Origin: Verrucomicrobiota bacterium
Lineage (GTDB): Bacteria > Verrucomicrobiota > Verrucomicrobiia > Limisphaerales > UBA8199
Direction: 5' to 3'
DNA: 36,816 nt
Assembly (NCBI GenBank): GCA_003176045.1
Contig: PSRM01000009.1
Location: 1-36,816, forward strand
Shown: in pieces, positions 16,487 through 25,011 of the stretch
Layout of the letters: each line of letters opens with the position of its first letter
Position numbering within the stretch: the first letter of the stretch is position 1
Made by a program: the position numbers and the translations under genes
Notes under the pieces: model-generated
What the model was told of the DNA's origin: nothing
Databases searched by the model: none
What the model saw: only the letters and a program-made list of their open reading frames with translations

Positions 16487-17950
16487 TTAGGCCTCCCAAC
16501 CCTTTCGGTTCACGCGTTTTACGAAGCGGGCGGCTCCGGGCACGTTTGGGGAGCGCATATTCGGGCCGTCCCATTCCATACGTACACCCTCACCTACACG
16601 CAAGGCGATGCAGCCGAGCAGAATAATCTCGGTTAGATAGGCGGCGATATCGAAATTGGAGTAGGACGGCGTGCCGTCCTTCATCATGCGGAACCATTCG
16701 CCCATGTGGTTCTCGCCCGGGCAACGCGGGATGGTTTGCGGCACCGCCTGGCAGGCCTCGATTTGTTTGCTGTCCACGAAGTCTTCCTTGCCTTTCATGC
16801 AGATCTTAAATGATTCGCCGTAATCGCTGGTCGAGAAGAGTTTGCCTTTTTCTCCGATGATAAGCGCGCCCGCGATCGGAAGGGTATCATAAGTGGCAAT
16901 GACTTCCCGCACCGCTTCGATGGGGGGACGAATGGGCTTGATTGGGTCGTCCTTTGGATTGCCATCATACCACCAGAATTTGAGCGGAGGCATGTCTTCA
17001 CGCGCGGGGAACTCAAATCGGGTGCGGGAGGTTTTCGGAAACGTTTCCGGGTACATCTTTGAGGCGATTTCGCACTCGACGACATTCGGGTAACCCAGTT
17101 TGAGCGCGCGGAAAGGCATATTAACGGTGTGGCAGGCCATGTCGCCAAGCGCGCCAGTGCCAAAGTCGTACCAGCCGCGCCATTTGAAGGGATGATAGAC
17201 ATCCTCCTTGAATGGGCGTTGTGCGGCTGGGCCAAGCCAGAGGTCCCAATTCAGCTTTGGCGGAATCTTGTCCTGCCCCTGCGGGCGATCGAGGCCTTGC
17301 GGCCAGATGGGGCGGTTGGTCCAAACGTGAAGCTCGAGAGGCTTGCCGATGACGCCTGCCTGCACCACTTCAACAGCGCGCCGCAAGCCGTCATGCGCGC
17401 TGCCCTGGTTGCCCATTTGCGTGGCGAGATTTTTTTCTTTCGCAAGCTGGCGCATGATCCTGGCCTCGCTCACCGTTTGGACAAGCGGCTTTTGGCAGAA
17501 CACGTGCTTGCCCATCTTCATGGCGCGGATCGAGGCGATGCCATGATGGTGGTCGGGGGTCGAGACGGTGACGGCGTCAATCTCCGAGCCCATTTCATCG
17601 AGCATCTTGCGATAATCGGTGTAACGCTTGACGTTTGGGAATCTGTCCTTGAAGGTCGGCCCATCGCCCTCGCCTCTAACCCGTTTGTTAAGCCTGGTTT
17701 CGAGGTGGCGCTCGTCCACGTCGCAGATGGCAACAATGGTGCCGCCGTTTTTTGCGGCGTCACTGCTATCGCTGTCTCCCTTTCCGGTTACGCCAATGCA
17801 GGCGATATTGATGCGATCGTTGGCTCCGAGCACGTTTCCGACGTATGGAAAGGAGAGGGTCGCGCCAGCAACTACGGCCGTGCGGCCTAGAAACTGGCGG
17901 CGCGAGAAAAGATTGGATTTGTTAACCGGGAGGGAGGAATGATTTTGCAT
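16487..17950 (-). CDS. Tat-exported Gfo/Idh/MocA family oxidoreductase
   Basis: 487 residues. Tat signal FSRRQFLGRTAVVAGATLSF is followed by a Rossmann domain: INIACIGVTGKGDSD, then VAICDVDE. The substrate-binding half includes AVTVSTPDHHHG, HVFCQKPLVQTVSEARIM (the EKP-like motif with Gln in place of Glu), and GDMACHTVNMPFRAL. The nicotinamide cofactor would bind in the cytoplasm before Tat export, as known for glucose-fructose oxidoreductase. Planctomycete and Verrucomicrobiota paralogues of this type are often next to DUF1080 proteins, as here (162-base spacer, same strand). Together they could oxidise C3 of a glycoside and then cleave the 3-keto product. ATG 17950 is chosen because the upstream in-frame candidate is TTG. 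Confidence 0.9.
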   Translation of the reverse strand: MQNHSSLPVNKSNLFSRRQFLGRTAVVAGATLSFPYVGNVLGANDRINIACIGVTGKGDSDSSDAAKNGGTIVAICDVDERHLETRLNKRVRGEGDGPTFKDRFPNVKRYTDYRKMLDEMGSEIDAVTVSTPDHHHGIASIRAMKMGKHVFCQKPLVQTVSEARIMRQLAKEKNLATQMGNQGSAHDGLRRAVEVVQAGVIGKPLELHVWTNRPIWPQGLDRPQGQDKIPPKLNWDLWLGPAAQRPFKEDVYHPFKWRGWYDFGTGALGDMACHTVNMPFRALKLGYPNVVECEIASKMYPETFPKTSRTRFEFPAREDMPPLKFWWYDGNPKDDPIKPIRPPIEAVREVIATYDTLPIAGALIIGEKGKLFSTSDYGESFKICMKGKEDFVDSKQIEACQAVPQTIPRCPGENHMGEWFRMMKDGTPSYSNFDIAAYLTEIILLGCIALRVGEGVRMEWDGPNMRSPNVPGAARFVKRVNRKGWEA

Positions 17951-18059
17951 GTTAGGAATCTTACGTGTGGCAAATGTTTCCAAGTTTAGACGTGTATTTC
18001 AATAAGGAATTCGGGCTTTTTTGCGCGGAGCACAGCGTTTGCAGATTCCACCGTTCGCT

Positions 18060-18266
18060 AATTCGAATTTGAATCCCGTAGGGATGACAGGAAATAGCCC
18101 AGCGTTTCAATTTCAACGCTGGGTCGGCGCGCGCTTGAACGCCATGAGTCCCGTTAGGGACGGCAGAACCACTTCGTCTGTCGTCCCTGATGGGACTTAT
18201 GGTGTTCAACCTCGCCTACCCAGCGTTGAAACGCTGGGCTATTATCTTTCGTCCCTCCGGGACTGA
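18060..18266. repeat. Two inverted copies of the triple-hairpin repeat
   Basis: Copy 2 (18072-18167) is on the minus strand and copy 3 (18174-18265) on the plus strand, facing away from a shared centre. Both carry CCCAGCG...CGCTGGG, a CTATTATC or GAAATAG link, GTCCCTCCGGGAC and GTCCC-GGGAC stems. Copy 3 matches copy 1 at 571-662 closely. They fill most of the 355-base gap between Gfo/Idh and putA; no gene is seen there. Confidence 0.85.
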
Positions 18267-18305
18267 GGCCGGGCTGCATTTGAAGAATTGGTGGCTGCGT
18301 TGCGC

Positions 18306-21300
18306 CTAAAGAACTGTCGCTCGCACCTCAGTGGCGCGCGGTCCGAGATTGCCGTAGCGGTGGTAATCAATGCTGATGCTTTGCTCGCGCAAGTACCAGA
18401 GCAACTCCAGGCGGCCTTTGGCGGAGACTGGAGCATTCACCACTGCAATGCCTGCTTCCGCTGCAGCCTGAAGGATCTCAAGTGGCACGCGCTCGGCTGA
18501 CGCGTATCGGATTCGATCCACACGACCCTCGCGGATGGCTTGGGCCAGATGCTCGTCGCTTTCTTCCACGAACTCGATGGCGCCGGCCCAGGATTGGGTT
18601 AGTTCTTCGAGTAATGCCACAGACAATCGCGCTTTACTCGCCGACGAGACGCCCGCGCTCCCAGCCGCCATACCGATAACGGCGCGGCTGCCGACCGTAT
18701 GTGCAGCGCAGGCTCGCGCGAAGATTTCGAAGGGGGTGTCTTCGGGATGGATCCGAATATGGACTGAGTGGATCGGCAGGTAGCGGCGGAAGTTGTCCTG
18801 GCCGACAAGTTTGAAGTGGTCGTGTTCTTTTGCGAATTCCTCAAGATACCGCCTCTCGTAGCTGCTCGCGGCTTGAGTAATGCGCGCTGCTTCAGGATGA
18901 GCGCGGGAGCGTAGGCCTTCGCAGATCGCGACCAAGGCTTCGGATTTCGGGCTTCGGATTTCGGATTTCGGATTTCGGATTTCGGATTTCGGGATTGGGG
19001 CCTCCCCGAAATCCATAAACTGCGCCACATAATTCGGCCCGCCGGCTTTCATCGCCGGTCCGAACGAGGATTTTCCGAAACCGCCAAACGGCTGGCGCAA
19101 AACAATCGCGCCGGTGGTCACTCGATTGATGTAAAGGTTGCCCGCATTAATGTGGTTCTTCCAGTAGTCCCATTCGCGTTCATCAAGGCTTTCGAGCCCG
19201 CTGGTCAGTCCGTACCCAGTCTGGTTTACCAAAGCGACGGCTTCGCTCAATTTGTAAAAACGCATGACGGCCAGGACCGGGCCAAAGAATTCAGTCATGT
19301 GCGTGAAGCTGCCGGGCTGAACGCCATATTTAATCCCAGGCGTCCAGAGATTCGGATTCCCTTCGAGGGGCCGAGGCATGAGCGCCCATTCCTCGCCGGG
19401 TTCCAAGACCAGTAAGGCGGTCTCCAGGAAGCCGGTTGGCGGGCGGATCAGCGGGCCCATTTTGGTTTCGAGATCCCACGCGGAACCGACTTTCAGACTT
19501 TGGGCGGCTTCGCACAGCGCGCGTCGAAAGGCGGGATCATCGTAAACCTCGTCTTGAAGGAGAACGAGCGATGTGGCGGAGCATTTCTGGCCGGCGTGGC
19601 TGAAGGCGGAATGGATGATGTGCTTGATTGCCTGGTCGCGGTCCGAGAGGGCGGTTACGATTGTGGCATCCTTGCCGCCAGTTTCGGCAAAGAGCGGCAA
19701 GCGCGGGTTCGAGCGCAGCATGGCCAGGGCGGTTTCGGTGCCGCCGGTGAGGATGACGGCGCTCACGGGCACTCCCTTACGGTCGCGGCTCTGTTCAGCG
19801 GTGAGCGCGCGGCCTTCCTTGCTGCCGGAACAGGGCACAAACTGGAGCACCTTCTTCGATACGCCACCGCGCCAGAAGCATTTGCAAAGTTCCCAGGCGA
19901 CAAGGACGGCGTCAGACGATGGTTTCAGTATGACTGTGTTGCCCGCGGCTAGAGCTGATGCAACCCCGCCAGCGGGAATGGAGATTGGAAAATTCCACGG
20001 AGAAATAACGACCACGACGCCTTTCGGTCGTGCTGCTAACTCGGGCATCTCCTGCCACCATCGAGCTGTATCGCGGTAGAATTCCACGAAATCCACTGCC
20101 TCGGAAACCTCCGGGTCGGATTCGGGCAAAGTTTTGCCGGCATTGGCCATGGCAGCGCCCATCAGGTCGGCGCGAGCTTTGCGGAACTCTTGCGCAACAT
20201 TCCCAAGGACCTCAAAACGAGCGCTGGGCGACATGGAGCACCAGCCGTCCGGGTCGGCTGAGGCGCACTCGAGGGCGCGTGAGATCAGATCCTCGGTAGC
20301 TCGCGGATAGTTACCTACGATTACGCCTGGGCGGGAAGGGTCCAGGCAGGTTTGTCCGACTGGTCTGACCGTTTCCGAAGATCCCCTCACCCCGACCCTC
20401 TCCCCTTCGGCCCCTTCCCCCTGACGAAGTCCCGATGGCTCGGGATTACAGTCCGAGGGAGAAACCTCGGCCGCGGTTGGTGTTGCTTGGCGCAATGCAC
20501 GGCTCTGGCGGTTGGGGTCTCCGAGTATAAAGATTTCCTCGCCTGCGATCACCAGAGGTATTTCGGTGGCCTTCTCACCAAAGCGAGTTTGCCATGCAGA
20601 GATGATCTGCTGGGCCCATTCGCCATTTTGAGGCAGCGTGAAGTCTGTATCCGGCTCGTTTTGCAAGTGTTGCCAGCCTTTTGAGACTGCCGCAGAGGAA
20701 TGTGCAGGCGGCAAGAGGCGGTTCTGGGGTCGTCGTGGCGCATCACTCGTGTTGGGGATGGCCCGAAACGAGGCTACAAAACCAGCTTCAAGCTTCTGCC
20801 ACTCGCTACTGCCTGTTTCAAGTTTGAAAGCGTGGCGCAGGAAATTGTCCGGCCCCGTATTTTCATCCAGCCGCCGAATGAGATAGCCAATGGCATTGAC
20901 AAAGTTCTCCTTCGTACACGCTGGAGCGTAGAGCAGCATGTTAGGCCAAAGCTCGAATAGCGCGCGCCGCTGGTGATTGGCCATGCCTTCGAGCATCTCG
21001 AATTGCACTTTATCAAGCGCTTGCCGTTCGTGCGCCAGCACCAGTCCATAGGCCATGTCGAACAGATTGTGCGATGCCACACCAACACTCAGAGCAGTGA
21101 TGTTCTCCAATTTCAACATCTCCTCTAACATCCGTTTGTAGTTCGCATCAGTTTCGAGCTTCGACTTGTAAGGCGCCTGTGGCCAGCCACGCACAGACGC
21201 TTCCATCCGCTCCATTTCCAGGTTCGCGCCTTTGACCAGTCGAATCGTGACCGGCGCGCCCCCTGAAGCAACGCGGCGCCGCGCCCATTCGGCCAAACCA

Positions 21301-22235
21301 ACGAGGGTGCGGAAGGAATCCGGAATATAGCTTTGCAGGGCGATGCCCGCCTGCACATCCCGAAGCGCGGGCCGGTCCAAAGCCTTGGTGAACGCCTCGG
21401 CGGTCAAGTCCTTGTCGCGGTACTCTTCCATGTCCAAATAAACAAATTTGGGCACCGTCTCTCCGTTTGGCCGCGTGAAGCGAGCTCGATGCGCAGTCAG
21501 GAAAAGGCGTTCCAGCCGATCGCACAAAACCTCAATGGTCTCGGATCGCGCCAGCGGTGAAAGCTGCGAATACAGCGTCGAGATTTTGATTGAGACCACT
21601 TCGATTTCAGGCCATTGCAAACTTTGCAGGTATTGCTGCAGACGTCGCTCGGCCTCGGGCTCACTGAGGATTGCCTCGCCAAGGAAATTGACGTTCATGC
21701 GCAGGCCCTCACGTGTCCGTTCGGCCAGGTGCTGGCACAGCATCTCTCGTTCGCCCGGCAGAATGACATTGGCTGTTTCCTTGTGCATCTGCTCCTTCAC
21801 CAGCGGAAGAGCAACACCCGGCAAGTAGCCGCCGAATGACTGGAAGCCTTTCATCAAGGCCCGGTCCAGCGGACTGAAGCAACGGGGCACGCCTTGCACG
21901 TCCAGGATGTGGATCAAATGCTCGACTGCGCGATGCGGGTCGCTGGTCCGGAACGCCTGATCGGTCATCTGGGCCAGGGTGGCTTTGTCGGACGGATTTT
22001 GAAGCATCCGATCCAGTTCGGCTTGCTGCCTTTTTTCCGGGGGAGTTTGGAGTTCGCTGGCGCGCTGTTGAAGGCGTCGGGCGACAAAAATGGCTTTTTG
22101 AACCAGGAGTGGAATGTCCGAATCGGGATCGAGCTTGAAATTCCCGAGCAGTCGGTCCAGGGCAGGGGAGGGTCCCCGGAGACCTTTTTCATTTAATCCA
22201 GGTCTTCGAGCAGAGGCGGTAGTGATGGTTGGCAT
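18306..22235 (-). CDS. putA: Bifunctional proline dehydrogenase / glutamate semialdehyde dehydrogenase
   Basis: About 1309 residues, oxidising proline to glutamate. The FAD-dependent proline dehydrogenase barrel covers roughly 60-480: FLGEAILSEPEAERRLQQYL, KISTLYSQLSPLA, VYLDMEEYRDKDLTAEAF, GIALQSYIPDS, IRLVKGANLEMERMEA, GVASHNLFD, FEMLEGM. The NAD-dependent aldehyde dehydrogenase half has VVVISPWNFPISIPAGG, ILTGGTETALAM, ETGGKDA with catalytic Glu, catalytic Cys885 in HAGQKCSATS, FFGPVLAVMRF and RQPFGGFGKSSFGP. A C-terminal accessory domain follows, as in long PutAs; no N-terminal DNA-binding domain is present. Two in-frame repeat insertions are visible, at 20380-20480 and 18939-18994. The in-frame upstream start is TTG 22355, which would overlap rpoZ; ATG 22235 with a GGAAC upstream is preferred. 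Divergent from rpoZ. Confidence 0.93.
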   Translation of the reverse strand: MPTITTASARRPGLNEKGLRGPSPALDRLLGNFKLDPDSDIPLLVQKAIFVARRLQQRASELQTPPEKRQQAELDRMLQNPSDKATLAQMTDQAFRTSDPHRAVEHLIHILDVQGVPRCFSPLDRALMKGFQSFGGYLPGVALPLVKEQMHKETANVILPGEREMLCQHLAERTREGLRMNVNFLGEAILSEPEAERRLQQYLQSLQWPEIEVVSIKISTLYSQLSPLARSETIEVLCDRLERLFLTAHRARFTRPNGETVPKFVYLDMEEYRDKDLTAEAFTKALDRPALRDVQAGIALQSYIPDSFRTLVGLAEWARRRVASGGAPVTIRLVKGANLEMERMEASVRGWPQAPYKSKLETDANYKRMLEEMLKLENITALSVGVASHNLFDMAYGLVLAHERQALDKVQFEMLEGMANHQRRALFELWPNMLLYAPACTKENFVNAIGYLIRRLDENTGPDNFLRHAFKLETGSSEWQKLEAGFVASFRAIPNTSDAPRRPQNRLLPPAHSSAAVSKGWQHLQNEPDTDFTLPQNGEWAQQIISAWQTRFGEKATEIPLVIAGEEIFILGDPNRQSRALRQATPTAAEVSPSDCNPEPSGLRQGEGAEGERVGVRGSSETVRPVGQTCLDPSRPGVIVGNYPRATEDLISRALECASADPDGWCSMSPSARFEVLGNVAQEFRKARADLMGAAMANAGKTLPESDPEVSEAVDFVEFYRDTARWWQEMPELAARPKGVVVVISPWNFPISIPAGGVASALAAGNTVILKPSSDAVLVAWELCKCFWRGGVSKKVLQFVPCSGSKEGRALTAEQSRDRKGVPVSAVILTGGTETALAMLRSNPRLPLFAETGGKDATIVTALSDRDQAIKHIIHSAFSHAGQKCSATSLVLLQDEVYDDPAFRRALCEAAQSLKVGSAWDLETKMGPLIRPPTGFLETALLVLEPGEEWALMPRPLEGNPNLWTPGIKYGVQPGSFTHMTEFFGPVLAVMRFYKLSEAVALVNQTGYGLTSGLESLDEREWDYWKNHINAGNLYINRVTTGAIVLRQPFGGFGKSSFGPAMKAGGPNYVAQFMDFGEAPIPKSEIRNPKSEIRSPKSEALVAICEGLRSRAHPEAARITQAASSYERRYLEEFAKEHDHFKLVGQDNFRRYLPIHSVHIRIHPEDTPFEIFARACAAHTVGSRAVIGMAAGSAGVSSASKARLSVALLEELTQSWAGAIEFVEESDEHLAQAIREGRVDRIRYASAERVPLEILQAAAEAGIAVVNAPVSAKGRLELLWYLREQSISIDYHRYGNLGPRATEVRATVL
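18939..18994 (-). repeat. TTCGGAT heptamer array inside putA
   Basis: Eight consecutive 7-bp units, six exact TTCGGAT and two variants (TTCGGGC, TTCGGGA). On the coding strand they read IRNPKSE-type heptapeptides (IPKSEIRNPKSEIRSPKSE). The array lies between the end of the aldehyde dehydrogenase core (QFMDFGEAP) and the C-terminal domain, so it lengthens a linker. Confidence 0.9.
20380..20480 (-). repeat. Palindromic repeat insertion inside putA
   Basis: The plus strand shows CTCACCCCGACCCTCTCCCC then TTCGGCCCCTTCCCC, hairpin TCCCGATGGCTCGGGA, and CCGAGGGAGAAACCTCGG. The encoded GEGAEGERVGVRGSS is a peptide typical of this intergenic repeat read in frame. It sits near the start of the aldehyde dehydrogenase half, between IFILGDPNRQSRA and DPSRPGVIVGNYPRA. 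Confidence 0.7.
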
Positions 22236-22336
22236 ATCTAGTTCCGATTCCGAAAATAGCTCCCATTTTGGTGTTGCGTCGGTCTGGTGAACAGGTATTT
22301 TATCCGGCTTAACTCTATTCGACTCTATTTTACGCC

Positions 22337-22591
22337 TTGAACGCCGAACTGACAAAAAAAGCCCTGGAGAAGGTTGGCAATCCCAACATTCTGGTCAATC
22401 TGATTTCACGTCGTGTGCGCCAGCTCAATGCCGGCTCCGGCGCTTTGAGCCGGCCATTGGTTTCCGAGACCTCAAACCTCGGCGCAGCGGATATCGCGTT
22501 GTTGGAGATCATTGAAGAGAAAATTGGCTTCGATATGCCGGAACCGGTCGAGTTGGTCCGGCCGACGGCCAAGCGGCGGAAGAAGCATTAA
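22337..22591 (+). CDS. rpoZ: RNA polymerase omega subunit
   Basis: 84 residues. LTKKALEKVGNPNILVNLISRRVRQLNAGSGALSRPLV fits the N-terminal helices of omega, and AADIALLEIIEEKIGF the conserved later helix. The C-terminal RPTAKRRKKH is a basic tail. Omega binds the beta-prime subunit and aids RNA polymerase assembly. The start is TTG 22337, since no in-frame ATG lies nearby upstream. It diverges from putA across about 100 bases, so both promoters must lie there, though I cannot name boxes with confidence. Confidence 0.88.
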   Translation: MNAELTKKALEKVGNPNILVNLISRRVRQLNAGSGALSRPLVSETSNLGAADIALLEIIEEKIGFDMPEPVELVRPTAKRRKKH

Positions 22592-22795
22592 GGGGAGCGG
22601 AATTGGTTCGGCGGGCCTGTCCTTCTTAATCTTAATCTCAGGTGAGCGTACTGAGAAGATTTAGATTATGAGAAAGATTATGATTAAGAAGAGGGCGCGG
22701 ACGAGGGCATTCGCGCCCCTAACTTACATGGCGGTGAAGCGGAATAAATTCCGCGCTCCTGGCGAACGCGCGGACGAGGCCGTCCGCGCCTCCGA
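22592..22795. repeat. Gap with AT-rich inverted repeat and GC-rich hairpins
   Basis: CTTCTTAATCTTAATCTC (22622-22639) faces ATTATGATTAAGAAG (22677-22691) around a purine-rich centre. Then come AAGCGGAATAAATTCCGCGC and GCGCGGACGAGGCCGTCCGC, both with CTCC behind, members of the GGAGYGCG and GCGGAC families. Together they separate convergent rpoZ and the pilin-like gene and may terminate both. Confidence 0.65.
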
Positions 22796-24220
22796 TCACA
22801 GCTCTGCCCACGAGAGGATCTTGAACGAGCCAGAGCCGCTGTTGGTACGGCCACAGTCGTAATGGAAAGCGAAGCCGCCCTGGCAAGAAAAGGTCTTTGC
22901 GGTGACAGCGCCATAGACGGCACCTTGCCCTGCGCCGTTTAGGTTGAGTTCCGGCCCATAGATGAAGCCAATGAAAGTTTCGCTGTTGTTCAGGGTCATG
23001 CTGGTGCATGTCGGAGTGCACCAGACCAGGAACTGGGGCGGCGTTGCGCCTGAGATGGTCGGGGAGAAATTCAGAGTAGGCGTGGAGATATAGAGGTTCA
23101 AAGTCGCGCCAGGGGCGAATACGATATTTCCGAGATTGACGCTGCCGGAAACACAAAGTTGGGAATTGCCTTGCACGTAAATGGAAGCCGCGCCTCCGCC
23201 CGCCGCCGTCAGTGAGGATGCGTTGTAATTGCCATTGAGCACGTAGGTATAGGTCGTTCCGCTGATGCTCCCGCCCGAGGGCGCTGAGGCCGAATTCAAA
23301 TAGGAAGGCACAACGACGTCGGGTGCGGTATTTGTGAAATTGTAGAACGAGTGGCCGGTCTGGAGCCCTTTGTTGCCGCCGTTGACCCAGGCTGCATCTC
23401 CGATAGAAGAGTTGCCCTTATAGGTGAAAGTGCCGCCGGGTGGCACGGCAGCCGAGCCATAAACATTGGCGCCGCCACCCATGGCAAAGGCAGTGCCGGG
23501 CGGCGGCACGGTGACGTAAGCGTTAGCCGTCCTCTTGTTCACGTCATAACCGCCAACATTTGCCAGAGTACTGTAATTGGTAGTGGTGGTATCATAGCTG
23601 TCAACCACGAGATTTCCGCCGAAATTGACGCTGGTGGCTGCCAGGGCGATGGTTTGAAAAAGCGGCGGAGCTGTTTGTACGCTCATCTGCACAGCACGGC
23701 CAATGTACGACACCCCGCCCCGCCACGGGGCATATCCGGTGGAAGTGATGATTGCCTGGCTGAGAGCTGCGGAAGCGTAGTTCGAGATGGCAACGAAATA
23801 ATAGCCGCCGCCAAACGTGCGGGCCCTGCTGTAAATGGAGCCGCTGTTTGTCCAACCGTCCGAGGCAAGGTTATTCGTGCTCTTGCAATGGGCCAGTGCT
23901 TCCTCCATCCCCGCCTCAGCAATAGGCAAAGCACTGTTCCAGGCCAGCGAGCGCATCACCGAGCGGCTCTGTCCCGAGGTCATGGACAAATAGCTGCCAA
24001 GGCAAACCACGCTGAGGATGCCGACGGTCATGAGGACCAGGAGCAGGGTGCTGCCTTGTTCTACGGTGGAGCGCGGACATACCTGTCCGCAGCAACGTCC
24101 GAACGCTCGGTGGCTGCGGATTTTTCGCGGTGCGCTTGAACGCCCCACGTTGCTGCGGACAGGAATGTCCGCGCTCCGGCGAGGACGTCCATTTTCGAAT
24201 ATCCAGGTGAGAGGGTTCAT
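22796..24220 (-). CDS. Large PilX/GspK-like pilin-type protein with beta-rich passenger
   Basis: 474 residues. A prepilin-type segment EQGSTLLLVLMTVGILSVVC begins at about residue 57. It has Gly before the hydrophobic stretch but no Glu at +5, as in PilX/GspK-type minor pilins. SLAWNSALPIAEAGMEEALAHC follows, typical of the helix-to-globular join of PilX-like proteins. The rest is Gly/Ser/Thr/Asn-rich and beta-like, ending with LNNSETFIGFIYGPELNL and GAVTAKTFSCQGGFAFHYD, which I do not assign to a reaction. The start ATG overlaps the previous stop (ATGA), so translational coupling is likely. The leader is then far longer than usual because a GCGGAC/GGAGCGC element lies within it. It is the last gene of a three-gene pilin cluster. 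Confidence 0.75.
   Translation of the reverse strand: MNPLTWIFENGRPRRSADIPVRSNVGRSSAPRKIRSHRAFGRCCGQVCPRSTVEQGSTLLLVLMTVGILSVVCLGSYLSMTSGQSRSVMRSLAWNSALPIAEAGMEEALAHCKSTNNLASDGWTNSGSIYSRARTFGGGYYFVAISNYASAALSQAIITSTGYAPWRGGVSYIGRAVQMSVQTAPPLFQTIALAATSVNFGGNLVVDSYDTTTTNYSTLANVGGYDVNKRTANAYVTVPPPGTAFAMGGGANVYGSAAVPPGGTFTYKGNSSIGDAAWVNGGNKGLQTGHSFYNFTNTAPDVVVPSYLNSASAPSGGSISGTTYTYVLNGNYNASSLTAAGGGAASIYVQGNSQLCVSGSVNLGNIVFAPGATLNLYISTPTLNFSPTISGATPPQFLVWCTPTCTSMTLNNSETFIGFIYGPELNLNGAGQGAVYGAVTAKTFSCQGGFAFHYDCGRTNSGSGSFKILSWAEL
24068..24177 (-). repeat. GGAGCGC element inside the leader of the PilX-like gene
   Basis: GGAGCGCGGACATACCTGTC on the left and GACAGGAATGTCCGCGCTCC on the right are inverted copies, with AGCAACGT and ACGTTGCT further inside. 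It is open in the coding frame and encodes SADIPVRSNVGRSS up to VCPRST, between the start codon and the prepilin segment. Confidence 0.8.
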
Positions 24221-25011
24221 TGGTTGCGAATACTGACCAAACCGGATTTAAGGCTTTCCGACTGAGGCATGGTGGTCGCGGGAACAGTCGTCGAGCAGCT
24301 CCATTGGAAGCCGATCAATTTTACATTCGCCGCATTAGTAGCGGCTGGGAACGACTCGAACGTTGGAGATGCATTGGTTGGACGCTGATAGACACTGAAT
24401 GAAAATGTCCCCGGAGTAATGTCCCGAAGCAAAATCCGCGAAATGCCGCCATTGGTGCGGACCAAAGTGTTTGACCCCGAGTAGTAAGTATAGCGCAAGT
24501 AGGATCCGTCCCCCGCGATAAGGTTTAGCTGGGTTGAACTATAGCTCACCACCTGCGACGCAGACCGGATGTCGCGCGTGAGCACATCGCTAGTGTAACG
24601 GTCCTGTTTGTTCAGATCGGTGTAACAGCCGAACGAAGCGAAACTGCGCGCAGACACCACGTAGAACGAGGCCACGAAACCGAGAATCAGGCTCCCTACC
24701 CCCACAGCCACCATCAATTCGACGAGTGTCGCGGCCATGGAATGGCGTGGTGCGTGGTGCGTGGTGCGTGGTGCGTGAACGCACCAGCGTCTGGTGACAA
24801 AGCCTGTAGGGCAGGCTTTCGAGTCTGCCGATTGCGGCGCTTTCCAGCGCCGCGAGCCTGGGAGGCAGTGGTTCAGGGGGCTGAAAAGCCCCCTGAACCG
24901 GCAGGCTCGAAAGCCTGCCCTACAAATGTGGACTTTGGCACCGGGCGTGTCTGTCAGGGCGGCCTTTTCGCCCCTCGCCCCTCGCTTAGTTTTTATATGT
25001 TTGAATTCCAT
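24217..25011 (-). CDS. PilW-like prepilin-type protein, start uncertain
   Basis: The prepilin N-terminus reads MAATLVELMVAVGVGSLILG. Glu at +5 is kept but Ala, not Gly, stands at -1. Downstream is a PilW-like globular domain: LNKQDRYTSDVLTRDIRSAS, NLIAGDGSYLRYTYYSGSNTLVRTNGG, ending QSESLKSGLVSIRNQ. The gene is the middle of three on the minus strand and overlaps its downstream neighbour by four bases. The start is unclear. ATG 25011 overlaps the upstream gene but gives a leader of about 90 residues made from repeats (24805-24924 and the GCGTGGT array). ATG 24738 leaves almost no leader. Neither has a clear ribosome binding site. It probably primes or tips the type IV pilus encoded nearby. 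Confidence 0.65.
   Translation of the reverse strand: MEFKHIKTKRGARGEKAALTDTPGAKVHICRAGFRACRFRGLFSPLNHCLPGSRRWKAPQSADSKACPTGFVTRRWCVHAPRTTHHAPRHSMAATLVELMVAVGVGSLILGFVASFYVVSARSFASFGCYTDLNKQDRYTSDVLTRDIRSASQVVSYSSTQLNLIAGDGSYLRYTYYSGSNTLVRTNGGISRILLRDITPGTFSFSVYQRPTNASPTFESFPAATNAANVKLIGFQWSCSTTVPATTMPQSESLKSGLVSIRNQ
24745..24772 (-). repeat. GCGTGGT heptamer array next to the PilW-like prepilin segment
   Basis: Four exact 7-bp units, followed by GCGTGAACGCACC. On the coding strand they read RTTHHAP. The array ends six bases before the ATG at 24738. Confidence 0.9.
24805..24924. repeat. Nested inverted repeat with GGGCAGGCTTTC ends
   Basis: The outer arms TGTAGGGCAGGCTTTCGAG (24805-24823) and CTCGAAAGCCTGCCCTACA (24906-24924) are perfect complements over 19 bases. 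Inside are GCGGCGCTTTCCAGCGCCGC and GGGGGCTGAAAAGCCCCC hairpins. It relates to the double hairpin at 752-811, and a fragment with CGCCTGCCCTACT lies at 29880-29905. It lies between the first and second pilin-like genes or inside the leader of the second. Confidence 0.85.

Noticed and set aside
17129..17890. 253-codon open frame on the plus strand
   Set aside because: Antisense to the Gfo/Idh gene, which has a clear Tat signal and Rossmann motif. The same reasoning applies to plus frame 15165-15782 across DUF1080 and minus frames 8458-9402 and 10075-10944 across PSD1.
18060..18085. T-arm-like stretch (TTCGAATTTGAATCCC) suggesting a tRNA
   Set aside because: No acceptor stem, anticodon arm or D-arm can be built around it; the bases belong to the triple-hairpin repeat.
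18939..18994. Regularly spaced repeats suggesting CRISPR
   Set aside because: Units are 7 bp with no spacers and lie in frame inside putA. The arrays at 25491-25793 likewise lack spacers and cas genes.
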